56,737 nt of DNA from Opitutaceae bacterium (lineage in GTDB: Bacteria > Verrucomicrobiota > Verrucomicrobiia > Opitutales > Opitutaceae). The notes beneath the pieces were generated by a model, which was given only the letters and a program-made list of their open reading frames with translations, did not search any database and was not told the origin of the DNA. The position numbers were made by a program, and so were the translations under genes. The stretch's first letter is position 1. Each line of letters opens with the position of its first letter. This document shows positions 21,805 through 32,128 of the stretch, in pieces. The stretch lies in NCBI GenBank assembly GCA_028822375.1, contig JAPKDW010000002.1:1-56737 (forward strand), written 5' to 3'.

Positions 21805-23241
21805 TCATTTCTCGTAAGTCAATTGCAAGGCACGAGTTGTTTGCGTCTCGATTCGACTTTCATAACTCGGCGGCAAGCCCGGAATCCAAAGGATATTATC
21901 CTCCGAATCTACCACGATTGGGAGTAACCTCCGCTCTTCCCTCGGAACCTTTCGATCGATAAACAGTTCCTTGAGCTTCACTAGCGATTTCCTCCCCATC
22001 GGCCGGTACGCATCTCCCGCCCTCCACGATCGGACCCACAGCTCACCGTTTTGTTTCCCATCGAGTGAGAGAAAAACAGTTCGATCATGGAAATAAACCC
22101 CAGATTGGATGCGATCGATCAATTCCGTATCGAGTAAAACCTCGCTAGCATGAACACTGCCAGAGCCAGGCAAGCAAAGCCATGCCTCCAATGGAAGCCG
22201 AACAGGGCGCCAATCGAAAATCGATTTCACTCGGGAAAACCCCACCTTCCGTGATCTCGCGCTCCCAACCAGCCAAAGGTCTTTTTCGACGCTCACCTTA
22301 AAAGCCTTTTTCGCCCGAAAGAAATCCAAGACCTCTTCCATCGCCGCCAAAGTCAACGGGCCTACGCCCTCCTTCGTTAACAAACGATTCAACGCCCGCC
22401 GCTGAAACGCGCGTGGCATATCAAGCGTACGTTCCCAATCCAGCGCATTCGGATCTAAGCGAGCATTGTTCCAGCTCGCATCAAACAGCCCTTCGAGAGC
22501 CTGCCAATCTTCCTCAAGCAAAGCACGCGATTGAACAACCCCTCCACGGAGCGGACGATCCGCGGCTTTTTCCCATTCAGGAATCACCGACTGCCGCAAC
22601 CGATTACGATAGTACAGTCCTTGTTGATTCGATTCGTCCTCTCGCCAACCGGCCCCAGTATTCTTCAACCAAGACACAATCTCCGCTTTGCCCAATCCCA
22701 GTAAAGGGCGAATGAATTTCAATCCATTCGTCCCAATCGAAAATTCCCGAGGCGCTGTCAAACCTTGCAACCCACTCCCGCGCGACAAACGCATCAACAT
22801 CGTTTCCGCAATATCGTCGGCGTGATGGCCGGTTAAAATCGCTGAGCCTCCTTTCGGATCCCCAACGGACTTCGCAAAAAACGCCATGCGAGCAACTCGA
22901 GCCGCCTCCTCGGAAACCGAAGCCGTATTCCCCGAATGAATCCAATCGGCCGAGACGCAAACAATTCCCAAAGCATCGCACAACTCGTGCGTAAATGCCT
23001 CGTCACCATCAGACCGCTCGCCACGCAACTTGTGATTAAAATGAAGGACCGTTATCGGCGAATTCAACTGCCCCTGACAAGACAGCCATCCGAAATAGAG
23101 AGCAAGAAACACCGAATCCGCGCCACCTGAACAAGCGACAAACAAATGATCGACCGAATCGATTCGCTCGCGAACCCTCGATGGCAACCACTCGTTTCCG
23201 GCGACCCTAACAAGGTCTTCCGCTATCTGCTTCCAATCCAC
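21805..23241 (-). CDS. tilS: tRNA(Ile)-lysidine synthase
   Basis: FVACSGGADSVFLALYF; LTGHHADDIAETMLMRLSRGSGLQGL. Confidence 0.93.
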   Translation of the reverse strand: MDWKQIAEDLVRVAGNEWLPSRVRERIDSVDHLFVACSGGADSVFLALYFGWLSCQGQLNSPITVLHFNHKLRGERSDGDEAFTHELCDALGIVCVSADWIHSGNTASVSEEAARVARMAFFAKSVGDPKGGSAILTGHHADDIAETMLMRLSRGSGLQGLTAPREFSIGTNGLKFIRPLLGLGKAEIVSWLKNTGAGWREDESNQQGLYYRNRLRQSVIPEWEKAADRPLRGGVVQSRALLEEDWQALEGLFDASWNNARLDPNALDWERTLDMPRAFQRRALNRLLTKEGVGPLTLAAMEEVLDFFRAKKAFKVSVEKDLWLVGSARSRKVGFSRVKSIFDWRPVRLPLEAWLCLPGSGSVHASEVLLDTELIDRIQSGVYFHDRTVFLSLDGKQNGELWVRSWRAGDAYRPMGRKSLVKLKELFIDRKVPREERRLLPIVVDSEDNILWIPGLPPSYESRIETQTTRALQLTYEK

Positions 23242-23271
23242 TAATCGCCACCCATCCCGTTCAGATCCAAA

Positions 23272-24543
23272 CTATTTTGGCTCGATTCGATCTTTGCCCA
23301 TGTACGGCACCAAAACCTCTGGTAACTTCACGCTGCCATCAGCCTGCAATCCGTTTTCCAAAATGGCCACGAATACACGTGGAATCGCCAATGCCGAACC
23401 ATTGAGCGTGTGAACAAATTCATTCTTTCCCGTCTCCGAATCGCGAAACCGAATCTTCGCCCGACGCGACTGAAACGACTCGAAATTACTGCAACTCGAA
23501 ACCTCGAGCCAACGCTGTTGCCCAACCGCCCAGACTTCCAAATCATACTGCTTGGTTTGGGAAAAACCCATATCCCCGCCACACATCAAAAGCGCTCGGT
23601 AAGGCAAACCTAGCTTCTGCAAAAGGCTCTCGGAATACTCCCGTAACGATTCCAATTCATCGTAGCTCGTTTCCGGTTTCACCCACTTGACGATCTCGAC
23701 CTTATCGAACTGATGTACGCGATTCAAACCGCGCACATCCTTACCGTAGCTACCCGCTTCCCGACGAAAACATGCCGAATAGCCACAACGATAGAGAGGC
23801 AATTCCGATTCATCCAAAATCTCGTCGCGCAGAAAATTAGTCAAAGGCACCTCCGCCGTAGGAATCGCATACAGATCGTCCTCAACGACATGATACATCT
23901 GCGCTTCCTTATCCGGCAATTGTCCCGTTGCCATCGCACTCGCTTCGTTCACGAAATAGGGAACCCCCATTTCCTGGATTCCCGCTTCATTCGCTTGGTC
24001 GAGGAAAAATGAAACCAAACTACGCGCCAATCGAGCTCCATCGCCCACGAAAAACGGAAAACCTGCTCCGGTCACTTTCGTGCCGCGCTTGAAATCCAAA
24101 ATACTATCCAACCAATCGAAATCATAGTGGGGAATATGATACTGCTCTTGCTTAGGAATATCTCCCCAAGACTTGTATTCGACATTATCCTCTTCGCTCT
24201 TCCCTTCTGGAACGCTTTCGTGCGGAAGATTTGGAATATTCAAATAGCGCTCAGTCCAGGCCTCCTCCAATTCCTTAAGAGAAACATCCGCCTCCTTGAT
24301 ACGCGACGATAGAGACTTCATCGTCCCGATCTTATCCAGGAACTCAGGACTTCCCTTCGGCAATTTCGCCATCTCCACGTTGGCCAATTTTTGCTCAGCT
24401 CGAAGCGATTCGACCTCAACGATAAGCTTGCGGCGATCTTCATCGGTTTTCAAAGCCGCATCGAGATCGCAATCGATGTGTTTCTTGCGGATTCCCTCTC
24501 GGGCCGCATCTGGAGATTCGCGTAGGATCTTTGGATCAATCAT
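23272..24543 (-). CDS. serS: serine--tRNA ligase
   Basis: MIDPKILRESPDAAREGIRKK; LYRCGYSACFRREAGSYGKDVRGLNRVHQFDKVEIVKW. Confidence 0.97.
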   Translation of the reverse strand: MIDPKILRESPDAAREGIRKKHIDCDLDAALKTDEDRRKLIVEVESLRAEQKLANVEMAKLPKGSPEFLDKIGTMKSLSSRIKEADVSLKELEEAWTERYLNIPNLPHESVPEGKSEEDNVEYKSWGDIPKQEQYHIPHYDFDWLDSILDFKRGTKVTGAGFPFFVGDGARLARSLVSFFLDQANEAGIQEMGVPYFVNEASAMATGQLPDKEAQMYHVVEDDLYAIPTAEVPLTNFLRDEILDESELPLYRCGYSACFRREAGSYGKDVRGLNRVHQFDKVEIVKWVKPETSYDELESLREYSESLLQKLGLPYRALLMCGGDMGFSQTKQYDLEVWAVGQQRWLEVSSCSNFESFQSRRAKIRFRDSETGKNEFVHTLNGSALAIPRVFVAILENGLQADGSVKLPEVLVPYMGKDRIEPK

Positions 24544-24791
24544 CTGATTACTGGTTTGAAACGCCTTTCGTAATACGCAGCGCTTACAGCGTGTCTAGAC
24601 CCGTTTTCAATTTCGTCCAAAATATTCGCTACTTTCAGCCTTTTAAGATCTCCATCAGGAGCCCGTAAAACGCAATTACTCTCCCTCCAGGCTCATTGGC
24701 GTCAAGCTGGATAGGGCCCCACTCGCACGGGATCGCTAGGACCCAAAAGCCCGATGGCCCCAACCCAGAAGATTTCGATCCCCCGAATCAG

Positions 24792-25250
24792 CTAGCCTTT
24801 CAGCTGTCGCATCACTTCGTAAATCGCGATGCCCGCGCTGGTAGCCAAATTCAAAGACCTCAACGTATCATTGTAAATCGGGACCAAGATACGATTATCT
24901 TCCCCTATTTCGTCATGCAACCAATCCGGAGCGCCAGACCCTTCTCGACCAAAGAGCAAGCCATCGCCGTCCTTGTATTCCATATCCCAGTACGAATGAC
25001 TCCCCTTGGTCGTCATAAGGAAAAGCCGATCAGGACCATCGGAACTCGCTTTAAACGCTTCCCAATTCTCGTGATGCCGAATGTCGAGATTGTGCCAGTA
25101 ATCCATCCCGCTTCGCTTCAGGTGCTTGTCACGAATCTCGAAGCCCAATGGATAGATAAGATGCAACCGCGATTCCGTGATCGCGCAAGTGCGACCAATA
25201 TTCCCCGTATTCTGCGGGATTTCTGGCTGAAATAATACGACGTGTAACAT
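24792..25250 (-). CDS. trmL: tRNA (cytidine(34)-2'-O)-methyltransferase
   Basis: MLHVVLFQPEIPQNTGNIGRTCAITESRLHLIYPLGF; SPOUT fold LNLATSAGIAIYEVMRQL. Confidence 0.93.
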   Translation of the reverse strand: MLHVVLFQPEIPQNTGNIGRTCAITESRLHLIYPLGFEIRDKHLKRSGMDYWHNLDIRHHENWEAFKASSDGPDRLFLMTTKGSHSYWDMEYKDGDGLLFGREGSGAPDWLHDEIGEDNRILVPIYNDTLRSLNLATSAGIAIYEVMRQLKG

Positions 25251-25297
25251 GCTAATCAGTCGAACAACTCGATCCTTCTGCGAAGCCAAGCATCCGT

Positions 25298-25924
25298 CTA
25301 CCGACGGAATCCGTGCACCGAACAGAGGTGATCCTTTAGCTCCTCGTAATTTTGGGTAACCGGAAATTCCGGACGCTCTTCAGTTATCTTCGTCGTCGGC
25401 TTGAAGAAAATACCCGAATCAGCCTCTTCCAACATACTCAAGTCATTGTACGAATCCCCCATCGAAAGCACGCGGAAATTCAAGCCCTTTAGAGCAATCA
25501 CAGCTTTACGCTTCTGATTCTTCTGCCGCAGCACATAGTCCTTAATCCGACTTGTCTCGGGATCGACCGACAACGAATGGCAAAACATCGTGGGATTTCC
25601 AAGCTTCGCGATCAGAGGCATAGCGAACTCGCGAAACGTATCCGAAAGAATGATGACCTCGACCTGATTTTGTAGCCACTCCAGAAACGCGGGAGCCCCT
25701 TCGAGCGGATCCATCGACGAAACGACTTCCTCGATATCCTTCAGCGTCAGCCCATTACGATCGAGGATCTCCAGCCTTTTGGCCATTAACTCGTCGTAAT
25801 CCGCGATATCGCGCGTGGTTAGTTTGAGCTCATCTATTCCTGTCTTCTCAGCCAGGTTTATCCAAATCTCCGGTATCAATACTCCCTCGAGATCGAGGCA
25901 GGCTATTGTCATTTGATCGTTCAT
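25298..25924 (-). CDS. thrH: phosphoserine phosphatase/homoserine phosphotransferase ThrH-like HAD protein
   Basis: IACLDLEGVLIPEIWINLAEKTGI; VIILSDTFREFAMPL; SMGDSYNDLSMLEEADSGIFF. Confidence 0.9.
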   Translation of the reverse strand: MNDQMTIACLDLEGVLIPEIWINLAEKTGIDELKLTTRDIADYDELMAKRLEILDRNGLTLKDIEEVVSSMDPLEGAPAFLEWLQNQVEVIILSDTFREFAMPLIAKLGNPTMFCHSLSVDPETSRIKDYVLRQKNQKRKAVIALKGLNFRVLSMGDSYNDLSMLEEADSGIFFKPTTKITEERPEFPVTQNYEELKDHLCSVHGFRR

Positions 25925-25947
25925 AAAAGCGTTAGAGAAAATGATTC

Positions 25948-26424
25948 TTAACTATCGCGAAGGTCCTTCATCGAACGGTCCATATCACGCATCACCGCTT
26001 TCTTCTTAAGGTCCTCACGCTTGTCAAAGAGCTTTTTGCCAACGCAAAGACCAATCTCTACTTTAACCAAAGCCTCCTTGAAATACAGCCGAGTGGGAAT
26101 GATGTTCTTTCCACCAGCCTCCATATGCTTCTTCAGCTTACGAAGCTCATGTTTGTGAAGCAGCAATTTCCGCTCGCGGCGCGGAATGTGGTTGTTCATC
26201 GATCCCCACGCATACTCATCGATGTGCAGACCGTAGATAAACAAGTCTGATTTCACAAAACGGCAAAAGCCCTCATTTACCGACGCCTTGGCCGCCCGCA
26301 AAGACTTCACCTCCGTACCGGTTAAAATAATCCCCGCCTCGAACCGGTCTTCCACAATGTAATCCCGCAAAACCTTGGAATTGCGGATCTCTTTTGGAAG
26401 GTTGTTCTTTTTATTGCCAGCCAT
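25948..26424 (-). CDS. smpB: SsrA-binding protein
   Basis: KVLRDYIVEDRFEAGIILTGTEVKSLRAAKASVNEGFCRF; KKAVMRDMDR. Start at MAGNKK. Confidence 0.95.
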   Translation of the reverse strand: MAGNKKNNLPKEIRNSKVLRDYIVEDRFEAGIILTGTEVKSLRAAKASVNEGFCRFVKSDLFIYGLHIDEYAWGSMNNHIPRRERKLLLHKHELRKLKKHMEAGGKNIIPTRLYFKEALVKVEIGLCVGKKLFDKREDLKKKAVMRDMDRSMKDLRDS

Positions 26425-26529
26425 CGGTTCTAATTCGGTTAAAACAAGCGGACCAACCTTGAAACCGGATCCAAAAAAACGCGACAGTTTCCCGTCGCGC
26501 ATTTAGAAATTCAAAATTCGCCTAGTCGC

Positions 26530-26730
26530 CTAGGCCTCTCCAAGCTCGTAGCTGATCTTTCCTTCTATGATCTCGCGAAGGGCGATATCCTCTAGGTTCA
26601 GCTTCTCCAAGGACTCGACCAGCGGGCGATTTCCTTGACGCAATTGCTTCACGCGACGTGAAACTACGTTAACTAGAATATTAGGGTCATTGATGACCTT
26701 TTTGGCTTCTTTTATATAATCGTCTCTCAA
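26530..26730 (-). CDS. rpoZ: DNA-directed RNA polymerase omega subunit
   Basis: NILVNVVSRRVKQLRQGNRPLVESLEKLNLEDIALREIIEGKI. Confidence 0.85.
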   Translation of the reverse strand: MRDDYIKEAKKVINDPNILVNVVSRRVKQLRQGNRPLVESLEKLNLEDIALREIIEGKISYELGEA

Positions 26731-26735
26731 AGCGG

Positions 26736-26987
26736 GTGCCTCCTTTTGGTAAATGGAATCCTGCCTTTTACCTTGAAGCCATAGCGCGTCAAGCGATTAT
26801 TACCGCTATTCCCAGACCGAAACAAGAAAACCGCCTTGAGACTGCCCGAAAGCGTGCCCAAAGCCTTCATTCCTACGATACTCCACAGTGGATCGAGGTC
26901 GAAGTAGCAAAAGTTGACGAAAAGTACTTGAACTGGGTAGAAGAAGCGTCCAACTTACGCGGCTTCCATCAAAAGGAACCCATTTAA
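26736..26987 (+). CDS. short ORF matching only the C-terminal half of CutA-type divalent cation tolerance proteins
   Basis: RLETARKRAQSLHSYDTPQWIEVEVAKVDEKYLNWVEEASN resembles the CutA C-terminus (H-x-Y-x-x-P ... Y-L-x-W). GTG start divergent from rpoZ. Confidence 0.5.
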   Translation: MPPFGKWNPAFYLEAIARQAIITAIPRPKQENRLETARKRAQSLHSYDTPQWIEVEVAKVDEKYLNWVEEASNLRGFHQKEPI

Positions 26988-26993
26988 AAAGCC

Positions 26994-27149
26994 ATGTCAC
27001 AGCATCCAAGCTATAAATCATCAAGCAGCTCAGCGGTAAAACGCAATGTACTCAAACGCTTCGAACGCGTCGAATTGCTCAGGAAGCGCGGCGAATGGAA
27101 GGAAGGCGATCGTGTCGTCGGCCTAAAAAAGACGAAACCTTCCGATTAA
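26994..27149 (+). CDS. Chlamydia/Verrucomicrobia-type small basic protein (51 aa)
   Basis: MSQHPSYKSSSSSAVKRNVLKRFERVELLRKRGEWKEGDRVVGLKKTKPSD; matches the recalled small basic protein family (TIGR04137). Too short for the ORF track. Confidence 0.88.
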   Translation: MSQHPSYKSSSSSAVKRNVLKRFERVELLRKRGEWKEGDRVVGLKKTKPSD

Positions 27150-27175
27150 GAAAAGCTCTCTACTAAACAATTTTC

Positions 27176-27211
27176 AAAAACGCTGTCCCTAAATGGGACA
27201 GCGTTTTTTTT
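27176..27211 (+). terminator. intrinsic terminator after the small basic protein gene
   Basis: AAAAACGCTGTCCC-taaat-GGGACAGCGTTTTT plus T tract; perfect 14-bp stem. Confidence 0.93.
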
Positions 27212-27413
27212 GCGCCCTGAACAACCCTCTTCCCCAAAGCGCTAAGCAAATCCAAGCGTCCTCAACCCTTTAAATGACACCTTTATAATTTAAAAGGTAA
27301 AGTACCCTTATTGGCGCCTTCTGCCTTTCCGCTTGCCAAAACACCCATTGCGCCGTCATTTGAAACTCTGTTACTCTCTCAACGCTAAGGCGTTAATCCA
27401 AACATCTTGTTCT

Positions 27414-28949
27414 ATGCTCGCTACCGTACAAAGCGCTGCTTTACAGGGAATCGAAGCGGTCCCCGTCCTCATTGAAGTCAATTCCGGCGAAAGCGGCGAC
27501 CCGAGGCTGATCATGGTCGGCCTCCCCGATGCCGCAGTCAAAGAATCCGACGATCGCGTTTTCTCCGCTCTCGCCAATTCTGGCTACCGAAAGCCTCAAA
27601 CGCGTACCACGATCAATCTAGCTCCAGGCGATCTTAAAAAAGAAGGTCCCATGTACGACCTGCCAATCGCCCTTGGTATTCTCGCTTCCACAGGACAAAT
27701 GAGCTCGACCGGGCGACTCGATCGCTTCCTCATAGCAGGAGAGCTCAGCCTCTCCGGAGCGACCCGCCCCATTCGCGGCGGACTAGCCTTTGCCCTCGAA
27801 GCGAAAAACCAAGGAAAAACAGGCGTTATCCTCCCAATGCAATCCGCCCGCGAAGCCGCGCTCGTCTCGGACATCGAAGTCTTCGGCGTCGAAAACCTCG
27901 ATCAAGCAAAGCGCTTCCTCGAGAGCGAAATCGAACTTACGCGATTCGATCGCTCCTCGGCCTTCGATTCGGTAGCCGAAACCCACCAATTGGATTTCAA
28001 AGATGTAAAAGGCCAAGACCAAGCTCGCCGGGCCGTCGAAGTAGCCGTCGCCGGCGGACACAATTTTCTGATCATCGGACCGCCCGGATCGGGGAAATCG
28101 ATGATCGCCAAACGTATCCCAAGCATCATGCCCCAACCTTCGCTCGAAGAATATATTCAAATTCTTCAAATCCAGTCCGCCGCAGGAACCACCAAGCGCT
28201 CGGGAGCGATCAATATGCGTCGCCCATTCCGCTCCCCCCATCACACCATTAGCGACGTGGGCCTTCTCGGCGGCGGCTCGATCCCTGGTCCTGGCGAAAT
28301 CTCTCTTGCCCACAACGGCGTCCTATTCATGGACGAGCTCCCCGAATTCAAACGCTCCGCCTTGGAAGTCATGCGACAGCCCCTAGAGGACGGAGAAGTC
28401 ACCATCTCTCGTGCCGCAGGTAAGGTCACCTTGCCCTGCAACTTCATGCTGGTCGGAGCGATGAACCCCTGCTCATGCGGATACCTGGGCTCCAAACAAG
28501 GCGAATGCGGTTGCTCCCCAACTCAAGTCCAACGTTACCGCAGCCGCATCAGCGGCCCTCTACTCGACCGCATCGACATCCACGTCGAAGCGCCAGCTCT
28601 AAGTATCGAAGAACTCAGGACAGGCCGCAAAGGCGAAACTTCCGACACAATTCGAGTCCGAATAGAAGCCGCTCGTGAAATACAGCAGCGTCGCTACGAA
28701 AACGGCCCTTTCACGATGAATGCCAACATGTCCGAATCGGCGATCGACACCCACTGTGGCCTAACCCCGCAACTCGGACAAATTCTCCAAAAGGCGATGG
28801 AGGCCCTTACGCTTTCCGCACGAGCCTACAACCGTATTCTAAAAGTCGCCCGCACCATAGCGGATCTTGCTGAATCCGAAACAATCCAGCTCAATCACCT
28901 CACCGAGGCGATCCAATATCGAAGCCTGGATCGACGTAATCGTACCTAA
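27414..28949 (+). CDS. YifB/ComM-family Mg chelatase-like AAA+ ATPase
   Basis: [68 protein letters not shown]. Confidence 0.95.
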   Translation: MLATVQSAALQGIEAVPVLIEVNSGESGDPRLIMVGLPDAAVKESDDRVFSALANSGYRKPQTRTTINLAPGDLKKEGPMYDLPIALGILASTGQMSSTGRLDRFLIAGELSLSGATRPIRGGLAFALEAKNQGKTGVILPMQSAREAALVSDIEVFGVENLDQAKRFLESEIELTRFDRSSAFDSVAETHQLDFKDVKGQDQARRAVEVAVAGGHNFLIIGPPGSGKSMIAKRIPSIMPQPSLEEYIQILQIQSAAGTTKRSGAINMRRPFRSPHHTISDVGLLGGGSIPGPGEISLAHNGVLFMDELPEFKRSALEVMRQPLEDGEVTISRAAGKVTLPCNFMLVGAMNPCSCGYLGSKQGECGCSPTQVQRYRSRISGPLLDRIDIHVEAPALSIEELRTGRKGETSDTIRVRIEAAREIQQRRYENGPFTMNANMSESAIDTHCGLTPQLGQILQKAMEALTLSARAYNRILKVARTIADLAESETIQLNHLTEAIQYRSLDRRNRT

Positions 28950-29007
28950 GTCCAAACCTCGGAGACCTAGAACGCCCTCCGCAATTAAGAAACTGGATAC
29001 ACGCGAT

Positions 29008-29424
29008 CTACGCGAAAATTTCGTCGTCCTTGAAAAAACGCTTCAATTCAGCAGCAGACGTTTCCGGTCCATCCGACGCATGAACGACGTTGCGCATCAT
29101 ATCCGTACCGAAATCGCCACGGATCGTTCCCGCAGGAGCTTTCGTAGAGTCCGTTGGTCCCAACAGATCGCGAACGCGCTGAATGACATTATCGCCTTGT
29201 AAGGCCACCATAATTACGGACCTCGAGCTCATGAAAGCCTCGATGTCCGGGAAAAATGGTAAATTCGCCACGTGAGCGTAATGCTCGCGCAAAATCGGAG
29301 ACTCCAATCGAGTCATCTTTGTAGCCACGATCGAAAAGCCTTCGCTTTCGAACCGTTGCAATACTTTGCCTGCGAGCCCCTGCTCCATGCAGTCAGGCTT
29401 TAGAATGATGAATGTTTTTTCCAT
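29008..29424 (-). CDS. ndk: nucleoside diphosphate kinase
   Basis: KTFIILKPDCMEQGLAGKVLQRFE; RNVVHASDGPETSAAELKRFF. Confidence 0.96.
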   Translation of the reverse strand: MEKTFIILKPDCMEQGLAGKVLQRFESEGFSIVATKMTRLESPILREHYAHVANLPFFPDIEAFMSSRSVIMVALQGDNVIQRVRDLLGPTDSTKAPAGTIRGDFGTDMMRNVVHASDGPETSAAELKRFFKDDEIFA

Positions 29425-29482
29425 CGAATTGAATTCGTTTATGAAAATGCGAGATAGCTTATCTATCGTCGTCTTTAAAGGA

Positions 29483-30733
29483 TCAGTACGCCTTAAAAAT
29501 CAATGACGCGTTTTGCCCGCCAAAACCGAGACTATTGCTCATCGCGACAGATAATTTCGCTTCCCGAGCTTCATTCGGCACGTAGTCCAAATCACAATCC
29601 GGATCCGGAGTCTGGTAATTCATAGTCGGCGCGATGCTATCGGTTTGCAGCATCCGAACGCAGGCCACGCTTTCCACGCCGCCTGCAGCTCCGAGCAAAT
29701 GGCCCGTCATCGACTTGGTCGAACTCATTGGAATACTCTTGGAACGCTCTCCAAAGAGACTCTTCACTGCCAGCGTTTCGAACTTGTCGTTATACGGCGT
29801 AGAGGTTCCGTGAGCATTGATGTAGTCAATCTCTTCGGCATTTACTTTTCCGGAAGTCATCGCTCGCTTCATCGCTCCGATTAAGCCTTTGCCTTCCGGA
29901 TGCGGAGCAGTGATGTGATTCGCGTCGCAAGACGCTCCATAGCCTACTAGCTCGCAAAGAATTTCCGCTCCACGCTTTTGAGCGTGTTCTAAAGTCTCCA
30001 ATACCACGACTCCTGCTCCTTCGCCCATCACGAAACCATCTCGGTTCGCGTCGAATGGCCGACTAGCATGCTTTGGATCGTCGTTGTTTCTCGTCATCGC
30101 TTTCATGGAGCAAAAGCCCGAGTAGCTAAGCCCTGTAATGGTTGCCTCGCTTCCGCCTGCAATCATCACATCCGCTTCGCCTAAACGCAGCGTCTTAAGC
30201 GATTCGCCGATTGCATGAGCTCCCGTTGCGCAAGCGCTGACAATCGAGAAATTCGGTCCCATAGCGCCAAGCTCGATCCCGATCACTCCCGAAGCCATGT
30301 TCGAAATAAGCGCCGGAATCATGAAAGGAGAAACCTTGCGTGGTCCGCCTTCGATCAGCTTTCGGCAATTCTTCTCGATGGTATCCATACCGCCGATTCC
30401 CGAGCCGAGAAAAACGCCCACTCGATCAGGATCTTCTTGATCCATGTCCAAGCCTGCATTCGCAACCGCTTCCTTACTGGCAGCAAAAGCGAAGTGCACG
30501 AAACGATCGTTCCGTCGAACGGCTTTCGGGTCCATGTAATTCGTCGCGTCGAAATCCTTGATTTCGCCACCGATTTTACAGGTGAATTTTTCCGTATCAA
30601 AGGCCTCGACCTTACTGATACCATTCTTGCCATCGAGGAGTCCTTGGAAAAAGGAATCAACATCCAGTCCGATAGGAGTGATCGCCCCTAGGCCGGTAAC
30701 AACTACACGTTGGCTGTCCGCCAGATCAGTCAT
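29483..30733 (-). CDS. fabF: beta-ketoacyl-ACP synthase II
   Basis: RVVVTGLGAITPIGLDVDSFFQGLLDGKNGI; SACATGAHAIGESLKTLRLG; NAHGTSTPYND. Confidence 0.96.
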   Translation of the reverse strand: MTDLADSQRVVVTGLGAITPIGLDVDSFFQGLLDGKNGISKVEAFDTEKFTCKIGGEIKDFDATNYMDPKAVRRNDRFVHFAFAASKEAVANAGLDMDQEDPDRVGVFLGSGIGGMDTIEKNCRKLIEGGPRKVSPFMIPALISNMASGVIGIELGAMGPNFSIVSACATGAHAIGESLKTLRLGEADVMIAGGSEATITGLSYSGFCSMKAMTRNNDDPKHASRPFDANRDGFVMGEGAGVVVLETLEHAQKRGAEILCELVGYGASCDANHITAPHPEGKGLIGAMKRAMTSGKVNAEEIDYINAHGTSTPYNDKFETLAVKSLFGERSKSIPMSSTKSMTGHLLGAAGGVESVACVRMLQTDSIAPTMNYQTPDPDCDLDYVPNEAREAKLSVAMSNSLGFGGQNASLIFKAY

Positions 30734-30816
30734 AAATACGTCTCGCGAGGTATGGGTCGCTTGAAAGCGAGTTCAAGCGACTCGTTACTTAAAATTTTAA
30801 AACGCCTTAGAGCGCG

Positions 30817-31077
30817 TTACGCTCCGGCCTTTTCTTTGATGTAGGAAACGGTGTCTCCAACAGTCTGTAGCTTTTCCGCGTCAGACTCAGGGATTTCTCC
30901 GTTTATTTCGTCTTTGAACTCTTCTTCGAAGGCCATAATCAACTCGACGGTGTCGAGCGAATCCGCGCCTAGATCATCCAGGAAGGATGCTTCCGGCGTG
31001 ATCTGCTCTTCGTTAACGTTGAGCTGGTTTACGATGATCTCTGAGACTCTTTGTTCGATGCTTTTTTCGTCAGCCAT
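30817..31077 (-). CDS. acpP: acyl carrier protein
   Basis: [44 protein letters not shown]. Confidence 0.96.
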   Translation of the reverse strand: MADEKSIEQRVSEIIVNQLNVNEEQITPEASFLDDLGADSLDTVELIMAFEEEFKDEINGEIPESDAEKLQTVGDTVSYIKEKAGA

Positions 31078-31118
31078 TTTGAAGACAGTTTAGATAATAA
31101 ATTTGATCTGAGGAGGGA

Positions 31119-31865
31119 TCACATAGCCATGCCGCCGTCAACGGTAAAAACTTGGCCTGTGATATAATTAGCTTCTTCCGATGCCAGGTATGACACCATG
31201 TTGGCAATATCATTCGCTTCACCCATTCGTTTCAAGGGAATAAACGGAAGAATTTTATCAATAGCCGCCGCCGCTATTCTGGCGGTCATGTCGGTCTTTA
31301 TAAAACCAGGAGCGACACAGTTGGCCGTAACATTGCGAGAAGCCAATTCCTTCGCCAAACTTTTCGTAAATCCAATCATACCAGCCTTGGCAGCTGCGTA
31401 GTTGGTTTGCCCTGCATTTCCCATGATCCCGGAAATCGAAGTGATGTTTATCACGCGGCCCCAACGCTTGCGCGTCATCGGACGAGCCAAGCCTTTCACC
31501 CAATAGAAACAGCTATTGAGGTTTGTATCGATCACACTAGTCCAATCGTCTTCGCTCATGCGAAAAAGAAGATTGTCCTTCGTGATTCCCGCGTTGTTGA
31601 CCAAAATATCGATATTGTCGTATTCGTTCAGCAATTCCTCGCTCGCCGCTGCGACGGCTACAGGATCCGCAACGTCTACTGCTTTAGCGACTGCCTTGCC
31701 TCCCGCTGCATTGATAGCTTCGGCAGCGGAACCGCACGACGATTCCGAATACGAAACGCAAATTACGGTAACTCCCGCTTTCCCCAATGCTTCGGCAATC
31801 GCGCGACCGATTCCTCGACCTGCCCCGGTGACTAAAGCGACTTTATTATCAAAGGTTAAACTCAT
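31119..31865 (-). CDS. fabG: 3-oxoacyl-ACP reductase
   Basis: VALVTGAGRGIGRAIAEALGKAG; NNAGITKDNLLFRMSEDDW; YAAAKAGMIGFTKSLAKELASRNVTANCVAPGFI. Confidence 0.95.
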   Translation of the reverse strand: MSLTFDNKVALVTGAGRGIGRAIAEALGKAGVTVICVSYSESSCGSAAEAINAAGGKAVAKAVDVADPVAVAAASEELLNEYDNIDILVNNAGITKDNLLFRMSEDDWTSVIDTNLNSCFYWVKGLARPMTRKRWGRVINITSISGIMGNAGQTNYAAAKAGMIGFTKSLAKELASRNVTANCVAPGFIKTDMTARIAAAAIDKILPFIPLKRMGEANDIANMVSYLASEEANYITGQVFTVDGGMAM

Positions 31866-32128
31866 TGCTACGTGTTTTATGAATGCTTTGCCCGCATGCT
31901 CCTTATTTCGGGCTACGAGATAACAGTTCAATCCACCCTGATCTGCTTAGGCAATGCTAGTTTTTCGCGAATTTCTTATTCCCGCCAGTCTTGCACTTGC
32001 CCTAAGCCAAGCTCTCGCTCTTTATCTTGATTCGCTGGACTCCTTCACGCTGCTTCAAAAGCAGGATTTTCTGTAACAAAGGAATTGCGTACCGACACAG
32101 CACTCACAGGATCAGCCACTTTTTCAAG

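Noticed and set aside
24696-25235. 179-aa plus-strand ORF
   Set aside because: Most of it is antisense to trmL, which has clear SPOUT methyltransferase motifs.
27267-27297. CCTTTAAAT...ATTTAAAAGG inverted repeat upstream of comM/yifB
   Set aside because: Short, AT-rich and imperfect; could occur by chance.
27783-28313. 176-aa minus-strand ORF
   Set aside because: Antisense to the comM/yifB gene; no motifs.
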